Source: Achromobacter aloeverae
GTDB taxonomy: Bacteria > Pseudomonadota > Gammaproteobacteria > Burkholderiales > Burkholderiaceae_B
Reading direction: 5' to 3'
Length of the DNA: 64,000 nt
Assembly (NCBI RefSeq): GCF_004121055.1
Contig: NZ_PYAL01000009.1
Span: 1-64,000, forward strand
A program made the translations under genes and the position numbers. The notes beneath the pieces are model-generated. The model was not told where the DNA came from, ran no database searches, and saw only the letters and a list, made by a program, of their open reading frames with translations. Shown here piece by piece: positions 1 to 7,423 of this stretch. Positions within the stretch are counted from its first letter, which is position 1, and every line of letters begins with the position of its first letter.

Positions 1-9
1 GCTTGATCC
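1..9 (+). rRNA. 23S rRNA, extreme 3' end (partial)
   Basis: The first bases match the usual 3' terminus of betaproteobacterial 23S rRNA (a GCTTGATCC-type end that pairs with the 23S 5' end). The rest of the gene lies outside the window. The call relies on this short match and on the 5S gene that follows; the exact end is uncertain. Confidence 0.5.
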
Positions 10-234
10 TATAACCCTGATGGTTGGTCTGGTGTACGAGTGAAGACTCCTCGGCATCGGGCACCAACAACCCCAACGATTCAATGCATCCAAGCAGTTG
101 TCATAGCGAGATATGACATCGCGTGCGGCGATCGCAACCCACACCGAATACAGAACGAACACAAAGCGTTAGCTTCTTCCCAGATTGGCATGCCGTGACG
201 GGCTCACCCCCGGCCCACGACATGCAACCCCTTA
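10..234 (+). other. 23S-5S intergenic spacer
   Basis: Transcribed spacer between the 23S end and the 5S gene. I see no tRNA cloverleaf in it. Its first 80 bases contain partly complementary stretches (GGTTGGT near 23 and CACCAAC near 62) that could be part of the processing stem that brackets 23S. An open frame across 123-473 is an accident of composition. Confidence 0.6.
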
Positions 235-350
235 CGCCTGACGACCATAGCGAGTTGGTCCCACTCCTTCCCATCCCGAACAGGACAGTGAAACGACTTT
301 GCGCCGATGATAGTGGACGGACGTCTGTGAAAGTAGGTCATCGTCAGGCT
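235..350 (+). rRNA. rrf: 5S ribosomal RNA
   Basis: Component of the large ribosomal subunit. The ends pair as the terminal stem (GCCTGACGA at 236-244 with TCGTCAGGC at 341-349). The interior carries the conserved loop sequence CCCATCCCGAACAGG and the GAAAGTAGG segment near the 3' side. The length of about 116 nt is typical. It is the last gene of an rRNA operon and is followed directly by a strong terminator. Ends are accurate to a few bases. Confidence 0.95.
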
Positions 351-359
351 CTTATCCTC

Positions 360-389
360 AAACCCCCGCTGGTAATCCAGCGGGGGTTT
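360..389 (+). terminator. rRNA operon intrinsic terminator
   Basis: Hairpin with arms AAACCCCCGCTGG and CCAGCGGGGGTTT around a 4-nt TAAT loop, ending in T residues, 10 bases after 5S. This is a classic factor-independent terminator for the rRNA operon. Confidence 0.9.
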
Positions 390-424
390 GTCTTTGGGCG
401 GACGGAATGTGCGCGGGCCACCGT

Positions 425-1618
425 TCAGCTGGGCCCTTTCCCCTCCGGCGTAACAGGGGGCTCGGCCGAATGATGCAATGTAGCCAAAGGCGGAATGCCG
501 GGCGAGCTGGACAGGTCCTGCGAGCTACTCGCCTTGGCGTCCGCGGCCTGTAGCGTTTCGGAAACCAGTGGCGTCCCCTGCACCCAGGCACGCAGCATGG
601 CTTGCGTGACGGCCAGGACCACGGGCCCGATGAATAATCCCACCAGTCCGAACGCCAGCAGGCCGCCGATCACGCCGCACAGGATGAGCAGAAGCGATAT
701 GCGCACGCCGCGGCTGATCAGCCAGGGCCGCATGACGTTATCCATGGTTCCCACCACGATGGACCACAACAAAAGCAAGGTGGCCGCGATGTTGGCATCT
801 GCCCGGTACAGGAAAATGACGCCGGCCAGCATGGGCACCAGGGGCCCTATCTGGGCAATGCAAAGCAGCAGCATGACGGCTGTGAGAATGCCGGCAACCG
901 GCACGCCGGCTACCCAGAGTCCAAGGCCACCCAGCGCCGTCTGGGCGGCTGCGGTCAGCACGATGCCCATGGCCACCGCGCGTATCGCCTGGCCTGCCAG
1001 TACCACGGCGACTTCCCCGCCCGGCCCGGCCAGCCGCACGGCGCCGTCGCGGATGAAGCTGGCCACCACCTCGCCCCGCACATACAAAATCCCGGCGAAA
1101 ACCAGTGTGATGACCATGTGGACGGCGAACGCGCCCACCACCGCGGCGTGACCCAGGACCCAACGGGCCGCCATCGTCAGATACGGTTCCACGCGGGCCA
1201 GCAGGCCGCCGGGCCCGACATCCGAAAGACGCTGCCATTCGACCGTTGCACGCGGGCCGACCAGCGGCACTTCGCGGAGCCAGGATGGGGGAGGAAACAG
1301 GGTATAGGTTGGCAGCCGGCGTATGGCGCCCACGATGTCGTTGGCCCGTTCCGCGAACGTGTCTATCGTCAGGTACAGCGGCAAGACCATGACTACCAGC
1401 AGGCATGCCATGATGATGAGCACCGCCAGCCAGCGCCGGTTGCCCACACGGCGCTGCAGCCACAGCAGCAGGGGCCAGGTGGCTACGACGATCGTGCCGG
1501 CCCAGATCAGGCCGGGGAGAAAGGGCCGCAGGATGTACACGCTGCCGGCGAGCAAGGCCGACAGCACCACGACCAGAAAGAAGCTGCGAGCGACGTCGTC
1601 GCGAGGGCGCATGGCCAT
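425..1618 (-). CDS. AI-2E family transporter (PerM-like permease)
   Basis: Polytopic inner-membrane protein of the AI-2E transporter family, 397 aa, close to the family norm. Members have been linked to export of small molecules, Na+/H+ antiport or autoinducer traffic, so the substrate cannot be named. Two hydrophobic segments lie near the N-terminus (roughly residues 11-60). A soluble stretch rich in WLREVPLVG-type sequence follows, then a block of five or six membrane segments between residues about 155 and 350, with the usual pattern of short Gly/Pro-rich loops. The last 40 residues are Ser/Pro-rich and probably cytoplasmic. I chose the ATG at 1618 because AAGGGGGGAAT lies 6-8 bases upstream; a longer reading to 1750 has no such site. 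The gene converges on the rRNA operon. The family call is secure, the role is not. Confidence 0.88.
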   Translation of the reverse strand: MAMRPRDDVARSFFLVVVLSALLAGSVYILRPFLPGLIWAGTIVVATWPLLLWLQRRVGNRRWLAVLIIMACLLVVMVLPLYLTIDTFAERANDIVGAIRRLPTYTLFPPPSWLREVPLVGPRATVEWQRLSDVGPGGLLARVEPYLTMAARWVLGHAAVVGAFAVHMVITLVFAGILYVRGEVVASFIRDGAVRLAGPGGEVAVVLAGQAIRAVAMGIVLTAAAQTALGGLGLWVAGVPVAGILTAVMLLLCIAQIGPLVPMLAGVIFLYRADANIAATLLLLWSIVVGTMDNVMRPWLISRGVRISLLLILCGVIGGLLAFGLVGLFIGPVVLAVTQAMLRAWVQGTPLVSETLQAADAKASSSQDLSSSPGIPPLATLHHSAEPPVTPEGKGPS

Positions 1619-1812
1619 GCGGATTCCCCCCTTTTCGTGACGTGGCGGCACGTTTGGCCGCCAGCAGGGCAGGTATATGGTGCCTGAGTCTGGCCGGACT
1701 ATCCATACGGCTTTGGTCCATGCCGGGGCCACGCACGCCTGCACCTGCACCCCTCGGCACCGCGGCCGTGGTGGCCGGCCACCTGCGCCCCGTGGCTCCT
1801 TGCCGTCACCTT

Positions 1813-2211
1813 TCAGCGGTCATGGATGTCGCCATCCACATAAAACCAGCGGCCATCTTCCAGCACGAAACGGCTGGTCTCGTGCAGCCTTTCGCCTTTG
1901 CCTTGCCACCGGCTGCGCGCGACAAACTCGACCGTGGCGTGCGTGGCGTCCTGGATCTCATGGCGCTTGACCGTCAGCCCCAGCCACTTCAGTCCCGGTG
2001 GCGACGGTTCGATATCCGTCGGGCGGGTGGAGGGATGCCACGTGTCGCGCAGATAGTTGGTGAGGTCCAGCACGAAGGCGCTATAGCGCGACCGCATCAG
2101 CGCCTGGGCATCGGGGGCGCGCAGATGAGACGCGCCACCGTGCCAGCGGCCGCAGCACGCTGCGTAGGCATGGCCGCTGCCGCAGGGGCAAGCAGGGTTC
2201 TTGGTAGGCAT
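1813..2211 (-). CDS. ychJ: YchJ family protein (UPF0225, SEC-C zinc motif)
   Basis: Small 132-aa cytoplasmic protein of the YchJ/UPF0225 family, whose function is not established. The N-terminus carries the SEC-C zinc-binding motif CPCGSG...CC (Cys8, Cys10, Cys19, Cys20), as in the C-terminal tail of SecA. The conserved family core follows, with LMRSRYSAF and the DTWHPSTRP segment near residues 38-62. The C-terminal half (HATVEFVARSR, FVLEDGRWFYVDGD) is an NTF2-like fold in known relatives. The length matches the family. It sits alone between two minus-strand or divergent units. The 13-bp tandem repeats at 2282-2316 lie in its upstream region. Confidence 0.88.
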   Translation of the reverse strand: MPTKNPACPCGSGHAYAACCGRWHGGASHLRAPDAQALMRSRYSAFVLDLTNYLRDTWHPSTRPTDIEPSPPGLKWLGLTVKRHEIQDATHATVEFVARSRWQGKGERLHETSRFVLEDGRWFYVDGDIHDR

Positions 2212-2281
2212 GGTAGTGAGCGAGCCACGCTTCAGGAGCCGCGTGGCATTGAAAGCAAAGTCGGAAAGCGAAATCCAGGAA

Positions 2282-2316
2282 GCGGAATCCTAAGGCGGAA
2301 TCCTAAGGCGGAATCC
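2282..2316. repeat. 13-bp tandem repeat (2.7 copies)
   Basis: Two perfect head-to-tail copies of GCGGAATCCTAAG (2282-2294, 2295-2307) plus a 9-base partial copy. A degenerate unit lies just before (GCGAAATCCAGGAA). The repeat is in the intergenic stretch between ychJ and the IclR gene, about 70 bases upstream of the ychJ start. It is probably a slippage product; no function can be read from it. Confidence 0.85.
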
Positions 2317-2427
2317 CGGTCATGACGATACCGTAAAGTCTTTCGCCGCCGCCGGCGCTGCTGCCAGGTGCGGCCGGCGGGCGGGCGTGCCCAGGGTAAA
2401 TACCAGTGCCGGATATCGCGATTGAGC

Positions 2428-2462
2428 TTGGAAAGTCCTTCCAAAATGGAAACGACTTCCAT
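2428..2462. promoter_or_regulatory. Tandem IclR-type palindromes upstream of the IclR gene
   Basis: Two palindromes with perfect 6-bp arms and 5-bp spacers lie one after the other: TTGGAA-N5-TTCCAA (2428-2444) and ATGGAA-N5-TTCCAT (2446-2462). Their centres are 18 bp apart, so they fall on the same face of the helix to within about two turns. The arms resemble the known IclR operator (TGGAAAT...ATTTCCA). They lie 38-72 bases upstream of the IclR start at 2500 and are the likely autoregulatory site. Confidence 0.75.
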
Positions 2463-2499
2463 AGAATGGCGGCACATCTCCCACCTTCGACGCACGCCC

Positions 2500-3309
2500 A
2501 TGAGCAATATCATCGAACGCTCCTTCGCCATACTTCAGGAGCTGTCCTACCACCGTGATGGCAGGACCCTGTCCGAACTGGCGGAGAAGCTGGACATCCC
2601 CCTCAGCGCCACACATCGCCTGCTCAATGACTTGATCGCCATCGGCTACGTGCGCAAGGACGAACGCCACGGCGAATTCACGTTGACGATGCAGATCGTC
2701 TCGCTCGCCTTGCGTCACCTCAGTTCCGGGGGCATCGTCGACGTCGCCCAGCCGATACTGGAACGTCTGGCCGCGACTAGCCGCGAACTGGTGCGCCTGG
2801 CCGTGGTGGACGGCGATCAGCTCATCTACGTCGCCAAGGCGCAGGGCGCCACCGTGGGCCTGCGCTATGACCCCGAGATGGGGCAGCCCGTCATGCTGTC
2901 CTGCAGCGCGGCCGGCCTGGTCTGGCTGGGGCACAAGACGGAAGAGGAAGCGTTGCGGCTCATCGCCACGCAGGGCATGGGCGATCCCAAGGACTTCGGA
3001 CCGGACGCGCCCACCAGCATCAAGGCCTTGATGACGCAGGTGCGCGCGACGCGCAAGCGCGGCTACGCCACCACCATCAATGTCTTCCTGCCCGGCATGA
3101 GTTCCATGGCGGCGCCTGTCTACGGCCCGGGCCAGGAGGTGCTCGCCGTTCTCATCGTCGCCGGTCCCATGAATCGCCTCACCCAGGAACGCATGGATGC
3201 ACTGAGCCGCGACCTGGTCCAGACGGCGGACGAACTGAGCGCGGCCAGCGCCGTTTCCCCCATCTTCCAGCGCCGTCCCAGCCAGCCCTTGCCGACGCGC
3301 AAACACTGA
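2500..3309 (+). CDS. IclR family transcriptional regulator (TRAP-linked)
   Basis: DNA-binding repressor or activator of the IclR family, 269 aa, full length. An N-terminal winged HTH (residues about 5-65; TLSELAEKLDIPLSATHRLL is the helix-turn-helix) is followed by the ligand-binding IclR domain (about 80-255), which contains LVRLAVVDGDQLIYVAKAQG and the GYATT...MSSMAAPV block. ATG 2500 matches the start of relatives (MSNIIERSFAIL); a longer frame from 2368 would run through the operators. The gene is followed after 47 bases by the TRAP receptor gene on the same strand, so it probably controls uptake. It is clearly paralogous to the IclR at 8965, sharing FGP.APT, KAQGA and GIVD segments. Confidence 0.92.
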   Translation: MSNIIERSFAILQELSYHRDGRTLSELAEKLDIPLSATHRLLNDLIAIGYVRKDERHGEFTLTMQIVSLALRHLSSGGIVDVAQPILERLAATSRELVRLAVVDGDQLIYVAKAQGATVGLRYDPEMGQPVMLSCSAAGLVWLGHKTEEEALRLIATQGMGDPKDFGPDAPTSIKALMTQVRATRKRGYATTINVFLPGMSSMAAPVYGPGQEVLAVLIVAGPMNRLTQERMDALSRDLVQTADELSAASAVSPIFQRRPSQPLPTRKH

Positions 3310-3356
3310 CTTCCCCCTAGCAACGCTTGGTCAATAAACCGATAACGGAGACAAAA

Positions 3357-4376
3357 ATGACCAGACTACACACACGCCGCAACCTGCTCGGCGCGCTTGC
3401 TGCCGCTCCGGTGCTGAGCCTGCCCTTCGCGTCGCGCGCCCGCGCCGCGGAGTATGTCTTCAAGGTCGCGCATCCGCTGGCTGCCACCCACCCCACCAAC
3501 CTGCGTCTGCAGCAGGCGGCCGATCACATCGCCAAGGACACGGACGGCCGCGTCGAGCTGCGCCTTTTCCCCAACAACCAGTTGGGCGGCGAAGTCGACC
3601 TGCTCAACCAGGTTCGGTCCGGCGCCGTGGAGATGTTCGTCGTCGGCGGATTGATCGCGTCCAGCGTGGTGCCCATGGCTGCGCTCGACGGCGTCGGTTT
3701 CGTGTTCAAGGACTCCGCCGCCGTGATGAAGGGCATGGACGGGGACCTGGGGACCTTGATCCGGGGCGCGCTCAAGCAGGCCAATCTCTACGCGCCGGCC
3801 ACGGTGTGGGACTATGGTTTCCGCCAAGTGACCTCGTCCACCCGCGCCATCAAGACCGTCGACGACATCGCCGGGATGAAGATACGGGTCCCCGGCGCCG
3901 CCGCCTACGTCGATCTGTTCAAAGGCCTGGGGGCCGCGCCCACGAGCATCCAGTTCAACGAGGTCTATCCTGCCTTGCAGACGCGCATCGTCGACGGCCA
4001 GGAAAATCCCCTGGGCGTCATCGTCACGTCGAAGTTCTACGAAGTGCAGAAGCATTGCTCCCTGACCAACCACATCTGGCAAGGCAACTGGGTCTTGATC
4101 AATGGGCGTGTCTGGCGCAACCTGCCCGGCAATCTGCAGGAGATCGTCGAGAAGCGGCTGAATGAAGCCGGGTTGGCGCAGCGCAAGGACCTGGCGGACC
4201 AGGAGCAGTCCTATAAGGACGCCATCGCCAAGGGCGGCGTGGCCTTCAATGCTGTGGACGTCGACAGCTTCCGCAAGAAACTCACCGCCTCCGGCTATTA
4301 CACCGAGGCTCGCAAGAAGTTCGGCGACGCTGCCTGGAAAGTGCTGGAGCAAGCCGCCGGCGGGGCGCTGGCATGA
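3357..4376 (+). CDS. TRAP transporter solute-binding protein, DctP type
   Basis: Periplasmic receptor of a tripartite ATP-independent periplasmic (TRAP) transporter that delivers organic acids to the membrane permease. 339 aa. The N-terminus has an Arg-rich start (RRNLLG) and a hydrophobic core, with an AxA-type signal cleavage near SRARA-AEYVF (residue about 31). The body shows DctP family landmarks: VAHPLAATHP, LFPNNQLGGE, GMKIRVPGA, the conserved Arg that binds the ligand carboxylate in that segment, and the PTSIQFNEVYPALQTRIVDGQENP block. ATG 3357 follows GGAG by 6 bases. The stop overlaps the start of the permease gene (ATGA), so the two are translationally coupled. The ligand is unknown; the neighbourhood suggests a carboxylated aromatic or quinate-like compound. 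Confidence 0.93.
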   Translation: MTRLHTRRNLLGALAAAPVLSLPFASRARAAEYVFKVAHPLAATHPTNLRLQQAADHIAKDTDGRVELRLFPNNQLGGEVDLLNQVRSGAVEMFVVGGLIASSVVPMAALDGVGFVFKDSAAVMKGMDGDLGTLIRGALKQANLYAPATVWDYGFRQVTSSTRAIKTVDDIAGMKIRVPGAAAYVDLFKGLGAAPTSIQFNEVYPALQTRIVDGQENPLGVIVTSKFYEVQKHCSLTNHIWQGNWVLINGRVWRNLPGNLQEIVEKRLNEAGLAQRKDLADQEQSYKDAIAKGGVAFNAVDVDSFRKKLTASGYYTEARKKFGDAAWKVLEQAAGGALA

Positions 4377-6244
4377 GTTGCGCGTCCGCGTCCCATGCCG
4401 CGGACCGCGATGGCGCCGCGTCGTGGCTGGAAAGAATGGACGCAGGGCTGGGGCGCGTGGTGGATGGCGCGGCCGCGGCGCTCATCGTGGCCGAAGTGTG
4501 CCTGCTGTTCGCCGGCGTCGTCGCGCGCTACGCCTTGCACAGCCCCATCGTCTGGTCGGACGAACTGGCCGGCAGCCTGTTTCTCTGGCTCGGGATGCTG
4601 GGCGCGGCGATCGCGCTGCGCAGGGGTGAGCACCTGGCCTTCGGCGCCTTGAGCCGGGGCACCCGGCCCGGCATCCAGGTCGTGTTGCGCGCGATTGTCA
4701 TGGCCGTGGTCTTTGCCACCCTCTGCCTGCTCCTGCGGCCCGCCATGGACTACGTCGAGGACGAATCCTACGCCGTGCTGCCCAATCTGGGCGTGCCGTC
4801 CAGCTGGCGTGTATTCGGCATCGAGCTTGGCGTCATTCTGCTGCTGGTGACGGTCGTGCTGCAGGCGGCCAAGAGCAGGCTGCTGCTGGCGACGGTGGCG
4901 GCGGCCGTGGGCCTGGCTGCGTTGGGCGCCGGGCTATGGGCGATCGCGCCCTGGCTCGTCAAGATCGGCAACTTCAATTTGTTCGTATTTTTTGTCGCGA
5001 TCGTCGGGGCCGCCATCTTCATCGGCGTGCCCATCGGCTTTTCCTTCGGCATCGCGACCTTGAGCTATCTTTTGCTGACGACGACCACGCCCATGAGTGT
5101 CGTGGTCAACCGGCTCGACCAGGGAATGTCCCAACCCTTGCTGCTGGCCATCCCGCTGTTCATCTTCCTGGGCCTGCTGATCGACGTTACCGGGTTTGCC
5201 CGTTCCATCATCGCCTTTCTCGCGGCCTTGCTCGGATTCGTGCGCGGCGGCCTCTATTACGTGCTGCTGGTGGCCATGCTTCTTGTCTCGGGCATTTCCG
5301 GCTCCAAGGTCGCCGACATGGCCGCGATCGCGCCCGGCCTGTTTCCCGAGATGCGGCGACGCGGCGCCAAGGACGGCGACCTGGTCGCGCTGCTGGCCTG
5401 CTCGGCGGCCATGGCCGACACGATACCGCCCAGCATCGTCCTGATCACGCTGGGATCGGTCACCGGGATCTCCATTGCCAGCCTGTTCGCCGCCGGCCTC
5501 TTGCCCGCGCTGCTGCTCGCGGTCTTTCTTGCCATGCTTACTTTCGTGCGGGCCCGCGCCGAGCCGGCCCCTGCCGAGAGCCGGCCTGACTGGCGCGCCA
5601 TACACGGCACGTTCCTGGCCGCGCTGCCGGCCATTGCGCTGCCCTTCGTCATCCGATGGGCGGTGGTGGAAGGCGTTGCCACGGCGACGGAGGTATCGAC
5701 GATCGGCATCGTCTATGCGCTAGGGGTCAGCATCCTCATTTATCGCCCTGTCCAGTGGCGCCGCTTCTATCCGGCCCTGGTCGAGACCGCCGCGCTGTCC
5801 GGCGCCATCCTCTTCGTGATCGGCACGGCCACGGGCATGGCATGGGCGCTGACGCAGTCGGGCTTCTCCAACGACCTGGCGCGCGCGATGACCGCGATCT
5901 CCGGCGGTCCTTATGGCTTCCTCGCGATCACGGTGGTGGTCTTCCTGCTCCTGGGCAATATCCTGGAAGGCATACCGGCGATACTCCTGTTCGCTCCCTT
6001 GCTGTTGCCGGTCGCGCATAGCTTCGGCATCAACGACGTGCACTACGCCATGGTCGTCGTGGTCGCGATGAGCATAGGCCTGTTCGCGCCGCCTTTCGGG
6101 ATCGGGTTCTACGCGGCCCGCGCCATCGGCAAGGTCACGCCTGACGCCGTCATACGCCATATGGGACGTTATCTCGCGGTACTGGTTCTTGGCTTGCTGG
6201 TGATCGCAGCGGTGCCGGCGGTTTCAACGATATTCATCAAGTGA
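4373..6244 (+). CDS. TRAP transporter fused permease (DctQ-DctM)
   Basis: Inner-membrane permease of the TRAP system, 623 aa, with the small DctQ and large DctM subunits fused in one chain. Residues about 18-170 form the four-helix DctQ part (VARYALHSPIVWSDELAG is the family signature). Residues about 195-620 form the 11-12-helix DctM part, with LLLAIPLFIFLGLLID, the GISGSKVADMAAI motif and TIPPSIVLITLG. Uptake in this family is driven by a sodium gradient. The ATG overlaps the dctP stop by 4 bases. The fused form is common among TRAP systems of Burkholderiales. The next gene follows 7 bases after the stop, so at least three genes form one operon. Confidence 0.94.
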   Translation: MSCASASHAADRDGAASWLERMDAGLGRVVDGAAAALIVAEVCLLFAGVVARYALHSPIVWSDELAGSLFLWLGMLGAAIALRRGEHLAFGALSRGTRPGIQVVLRAIVMAVVFATLCLLLRPAMDYVEDESYAVLPNLGVPSSWRVFGIELGVILLLVTVVLQAAKSRLLLATVAAAVGLAALGAGLWAIAPWLVKIGNFNLFVFFVAIVGAAIFIGVPIGFSFGIATLSYLLLTTTTPMSVVVNRLDQGMSQPLLLAIPLFIFLGLLIDVTGFARSIIAFLAALLGFVRGGLYYVLLVAMLLVSGISGSKVADMAAIAPGLFPEMRRRGAKDGDLVALLACSAAMADTIPPSIVLITLGSVTGISIASLFAAGLLPALLLAVFLAMLTFVRARAEPAPAESRPDWRAIHGTFLAALPAIALPFVIRWAVVEGVATATEVSTIGIVYALGVSILIYRPVQWRRFYPALVETAALSGAILFVIGTATGMAWALTQSGFSNDLARAMTAISGGPYGFLAITVVVFLLLGNILEGIPAILLFAPLLLPVAHSFGINDVHYAMVVVVAMSIGLFAPPFGIGFYAARAIGKVTPDAVIRHMGRYLAVLVLGLLVIAAVPAVSTIFIK

Positions 6245-6251
6245 CGGCGAT

Positions 6252-6938
6252 ATGGCTCTATTAGGAAAGGCAGCATTGGCCATGTGGTGGAACATGGCCG
6301 ATTCCATGAGGTCGGAGTTCGAGGATTGGCATACGCACGAGCACTTTCCGGAACGGCTCGGCGTGCCGGGGTTTCTGCGCAGCACGCGATGGACCGATGC
6401 GCATGGCGGCGCCGGCGTTTTCGTGATCTATGAACTGGACACGCATGCGGTCCTGTCATCGGCCGCCTACCTGGGCCGGCTCAACGCTCCCACGCCCTGG
6501 TCGCGCAAGCTGATGCCTTATCACCAGGACATGGTGCGCAGCCAGTCCCACGTGCTTGCCACGTACGGCAGCCTTACCGCGCGGCATGCATTGACTGTCC
6601 GGTTGATGGCGGACGGCGCACGCGGTGTGGAGCGTCTGTGCGCGGGACTGCGCGAAGCGCTGGCCTGCCTGCCCGGGCAAGCAGGCCTGACCGGCGCGCA
6701 CCTGTTCAGGCACGAGGCGCCGGAGATCGCGCAGACCACGGAACAGAAAATCCGCAAGGCGCCAGACCAGACCGTCGATGCCGTGGTGCTGCTGACAGGC
6801 TACGACGAAGCGGCATTGCGGGCGGCTGCCGCCGGGCACTTGAACGAGACCGCGCTGATTGCGCTGGGTGCGATCGGGGCGCCGGCGGTGAACCTGTACA
6901 CGCTATCCCACTCCGCCTTGCGCTCGGACATCGGGTGA
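6252..6938 (+). CDS. Unknown protein, two alpha/beta-barrel-like halves, in the TRAP operon
   Basis: Unrecognised 228-aa protein starting 7 bases after the TRAP permease stop. The N-terminal half (about 1-110) contains DWHTHEHFPERLGVPGF, an arrangement resembling dimeric alpha/beta-barrel proteins (EthD/NIPSNAP/Dabb-like), which bind or convert small organic acids or aromatics. The C-terminal half (about 112-225) repeats a weaker version (TGAHLFRHE... VVLLTGYDE), so it may be an internal duplication. There is no signal peptide or membrane segment, so it is probably cytoplasmic. Its position suggests it handles the imported substrate. The fold assignment is by eye and the function is not known. 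Confidence 0.8.
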   Translation: MALLGKAALAMWWNMADSMRSEFEDWHTHEHFPERLGVPGFLRSTRWTDAHGGAGVFVIYELDTHAVLSSAAYLGRLNAPTPWSRKLMPYHQDMVRSQSHVLATYGSLTARHALTVRLMADGARGVERLCAGLREALACLPGQAGLTGAHLFRHEAPEIAQTTEQKIRKAPDQTVDAVVLLTGYDEAALRAAAAGHLNETALIALGAIGAPAVNLYTLSHSALRSDIG

Positions 6939-6947
6939 GGACGGGGC

Positions 6948-7388
6948 CTATGACCGCAGCAGCTGCGCCATGGCGTGCAGCGCCAAGGCATAGCCCTGCA
7001 CGCCCAATCCCGCGATGACGCCGGTAGCCACCGTGGAAATGAGCGAGTGGCGATAGAGTTCCTCGCGCTTGTGGATATTGGTGATGTGGACCTCGACCAG
7101 GGGACGGACCAGCAGCTTGGCCGCATCCAGCACGGGAACCGAGAAAAACGAGAACCCGGCCGGATTGAGGACGACGCCGGCGTCCTTTTCATAGGCCTCC
7201 TGCAGCCAGCCGACCATTTCGGCCTCGCTATTGGTCTGGCGAAAGTCGCAACGCAGACCCAATGTTTCCGCCAGCGCCGTGACGTCGGCTTCGACCTGCG
7301 CCAGCGTGGTGTGCCCATACAGATGCGGCTCGCGCTTGCCGAGCATGTTGAGGTTGGAGCCGTTGAGGACGTAAACGAGTTCGGACAT
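6948..7388 (-). CDS. aroQ: Type II 3-dehydroquinate dehydratase-like protein
   Basis: 146 aa, matching type II dehydroquinases, which interconvert 3-dehydroquinate and 3-dehydroshikimate. Conserved landmarks are VLNGSNLNMLGKREPHLYG (active-site Arg19 and Tyr24 by position) and the EVHITN.HKREE block with His101 and Arg108. Two active-site positions differ from the usual enzyme: the LTHTS segment is FSFFS, so the substrate-contacting His81 is Phe, and the position of Arg112 is Tyr. The start at 7388 is supported by AGCAGG just upstream. The stop of the preceding plus-strand gene is 9 bases away (convergent). The gene follows an MHS permease gene on the same strand 35 bases downstream, which suggests a catabolic role (quinate/shikimate use) rather than the biosynthetic housekeeping copy. 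Confidence 0.85.
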   Translation of the reverse strand: MSELVYVLNGSNLNMLGKREPHLYGHTTLAQVEADVTALAETLGLRCDFRQTNSEAEMVGWLQEAYEKDAGVVLNPAGFSFFSVPVLDAAKLLVRPLVEVHITNIHKREELYRHSLISTVATGVIAGLGVQGYALALHAMAQLLRS

Positions 7389-7423
7389 GATGGCCTGCTT
7401 TGCGTGTAGTGATGGATGTTGGT

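Noticed and set aside
123-473. Open frame across the 5S gene and terminator
   Set aside because: It runs through the 5S rRNA and its terminator; there is no ribosome site and no protein family.
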